Origin: JACPNO01 sp963825405
Lineage (GTDB): Bacteria > Acidobacteriota > Terriglobia > Bryobacterales > Bryobacteraceae
Reading direction: 5' to 3'
NCBI GenBank assembly: GCA_963825405.1
Contig: CAWGTB010000001.1
Coordinates: 1 to 64,000, forward strand
Length of the DNA: 64,000 bases
This document shows, piece after piece, positions 62,467 through 64,000 of this stretch. Every line of letters begins with the position of its first letter. Within the stretch, counting starts at the first letter, position 1. The position numbers and the translations under genes are program-made. The notes beneath the pieces are model-generated. The model worked only from the letters and a program-made list of their open reading frames with translations, did no database searches and was not told where the DNA came from.

Positions 62467-64000
62467 TTATGGATTTTCAGGGTCTTTGACCTGCGCATCG
62501 CGGCCGGAATATATCTGGGCCAGGGTAGGAGCGATAACCAGGAAAACGATGGACATCAGTTTGATCAGGATATTCATCGAAGGTCCTGAAGTATCTTTAA
62601 AAGGATCACCCACCGTATCACCTGTTACAGATGCCTTATGCGGCTCAGATTTTTTGTAATACATCTCGCCATTTATCTCAACGCCTTTTTCAAAAGATTT
62701 TTTTGCATTGTCCCATGCACCACCGGCATTATTCTGGAACATTCCCATCAATACACCACAGACCGTAGCACCGGCTAGAAAACCACCCAGGGCTTCCGGG
62801 CCAAGCATAAAACCAATGATCAAGTGGAGAAAGAATGGCAATAGCACCCGGCAGCATCATTTTTTTAATGAGATGCTTCGGTTGAAATGGCTACGCATTT
62901 ATCATATTCAGGTTTGCCGGTTCCTTCCATAATTCCGGGAATTGTGCGGAACTGTCTGCGTACTTCTTCCACCATTGCCATTGCCGCTTCGCCAACGGCG
63001 CGAATGGCCAGTGAAGAAAAGATAAAAGGGATCATGCCGCCAACAAATAGAGCAGGCCAATACATTTGCTTTATAAATATCAATACCGTTGATACCGGCA
63101 ACACCAACAAAGGCAGCGAATAATGCCAGTGCAGTCAGTGCGGCAGAAGCAATCGCAAAACCTTTACCGGTTGCGGCAGTTGTATTACCTACAGCATCGA
63201 GTACATCTGTTTTTTCACGAACTTCTTTTGGCAATTCGCTCATTTCGGCGATACCACCTGCGTTATCGGCAATCGGACCAAATGCATCAATCGCCAATTG
63301 CATGGCAGTGGTGGCCATCATACCGGCAGCAGCAATGGCAACACCATATAAACCTGCGCATTCATAAGAACCCCAGATACCACCTGCCAAAACCAGGATG
63401 GGAAGACAGGTTGATTCCATACCCACAGCCAGACCACCAATAACATTGGTAGCATGACCGGTTGATGATTGACGGATAATGCACAACACCGGGCGTTTAC
63501 CCATGGCCGTATAATATTCAGTGATCATGCTCATTAGCGTACCCACCAGCAAGACCAACACCAATAGCACCCAGTACACCCCATTTTGTAAATTCAATAC
63601 CACGCAAGGTCATGGTTTCTGGCAAGTATACAAATAAACCAGACCCTACAGAAGCAATGGCAGTCAGATACAATAGAACCCCAGTTACCCATATTCAGTG
63701 CTTTTTGAACACGGCGCTGTACTGATGCTTGCATGTTCACTGATGCGAACAAACAAGGTTCCAACGATTGAAAATAAAATACCCATACCTGCAATCATCA
63801 TCGGCAATAGGATGGGAGACAAACCCCCAAAATTATCATCCGAGAACCTGCGTTTCCTGACCCAGTACCATCGTCGCCAGCACCGTGGCTACATAAGATC
63901 CAAACAAGATCGGCGCCCATACCGGCAACATCACCTACATTATCACCCACATTATCGGCAATGGTCGCCGGGTTACGCGGATCATCTTCAGGAATGCCGG
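62467..64000 (-). CDS. hppA: Membrane-bound pyrophosphatase HppA (5' partial at the window end, frameshifted)
   Basis: Ion-pumping pyrophosphatase; the N-terminus lies beyond 64000. On the minus strand the substrate motif [20 protein letters not shown] then AGMGADLFGSYVA is near 63970-63880. Next come [39 protein letters not shown] and [20 protein letters not shown]; the Ala in [10 protein letters not shown] marks the K+-dependent class. The C-terminus has [20 protein letters not shown] then [16 protein letters not shown] and [20 protein letters not shown]. At least five breaks. Whether it pumps H+ or Na+ cannot be decided from the visible part. Confidence 0.9.

Noticed and set aside
51790..64000. 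Genomic island or integrated element
   Set aside because: No integrase, transposase, attachment repeat or tRNA at the join, and the content is core Bacteroidota genes; a chimeric assembly explains it better.
1..64000. CRISPR arrays, rRNA genes, insertion sequences and prophage genes
   Set aside because: None seen: no regularly spaced repeats, no rRNA-like sequence, and no transposase or phage protein signatures in any frame.

Overview
The window looks like two unrelated pieces of DNA joined near base 51,790. Bases 1 to about 51,790 read as a GC-rich Acidobacteriota genome of the Acidobacteriaceae type (Granulicella, Edaphobacter or Terriglobus-like). The reasons are a split P-protein glycine cleavage cluster, two VWFA-related secreted proteins, DUF2911, DUF4397 and LssY_C proteins, SpoIIE-type phosphatases, an M13 peptidase and short GTCATCCTGAGCG intergenic repeats. 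From about 51,790 to 64,000 the DNA is clearly AT-richer and carries a Bacteroidota (Chitinophagaceae-like) gene order: yihY, mltG, secG, a TPR protein, lptE, a sigma-54 activator, miaB, tRNA-Gly, blaR1/blaI and hppA. No integrase, transposase or attachment site lies at the join, so a chimeric metagenomic assembly is more likely than a genomic island.

Many genes are split by single-base frame changes with recognisable family sequence continuing in the next frame, often at homopolymers. This pattern is typical of uncorrected long-read consensus, so I give whole-gene spans across the frame breaks and treat most breaks as probable sequence errors rather than true pseudogenes.

Layout. 1-1,500: phosphoesterase fragment, tRNA-Arg, DUF2911 protein. 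1,516-6,956 (minus): glycine cleavage cluster gcvT, YCII-like gene, gcvH, gcvPA, a small coupled gene, gcvPB. 7,060-15,500: secreted protein, methylmalonyl-CoA mutase large subunit, DUF2199, glgC, outer-membrane protein, tatA, PPK2 kinase, DinB protein. 15,884-19,435: an unusual in-frame fusion of a dihydrofolate-reductase-like domain to a SpoIIE/RsbU phosphatase, then a Tat-exported PhoD phosphatase. 20,003-27,106: VOC protein, hypotheticals, a TetR/membrane-protein pair lying between two direct repeats, a candidate tiny RNA, an EamA transporter and two divergent VWFA proteins.

27,103-34,028 (minus) is a histidine operon. A 28-codon leader peptide with eight histidine codons and a terminator precede hisI-hisG-hisD-hisC-hisB-hisH-(lipoyl-like protein)-hisF-hisA, so it is very probably controlled by attenuation. 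hisB and hisH read as one ORF, and hisE is not present. 34,162-51,789: HhH protein, large membrane SpoIIE phosphatase, cation/proton antiporter, LssY_C and DUF4397 proteins, a second candidate tiny RNA, MATE pump, M20 peptidase, FUSC protein, EamA transporter, M13 peptidase and a secreted repeat-like protein.

The most noteworthy items are the his leader/attenuator, the DHFR-SpoIIE fusion, two short transcription units that share a promoter-like block with identical spacing, the repeat-bounded TetR module, and the lysine-less lipoyl-like protein inside the his operon.
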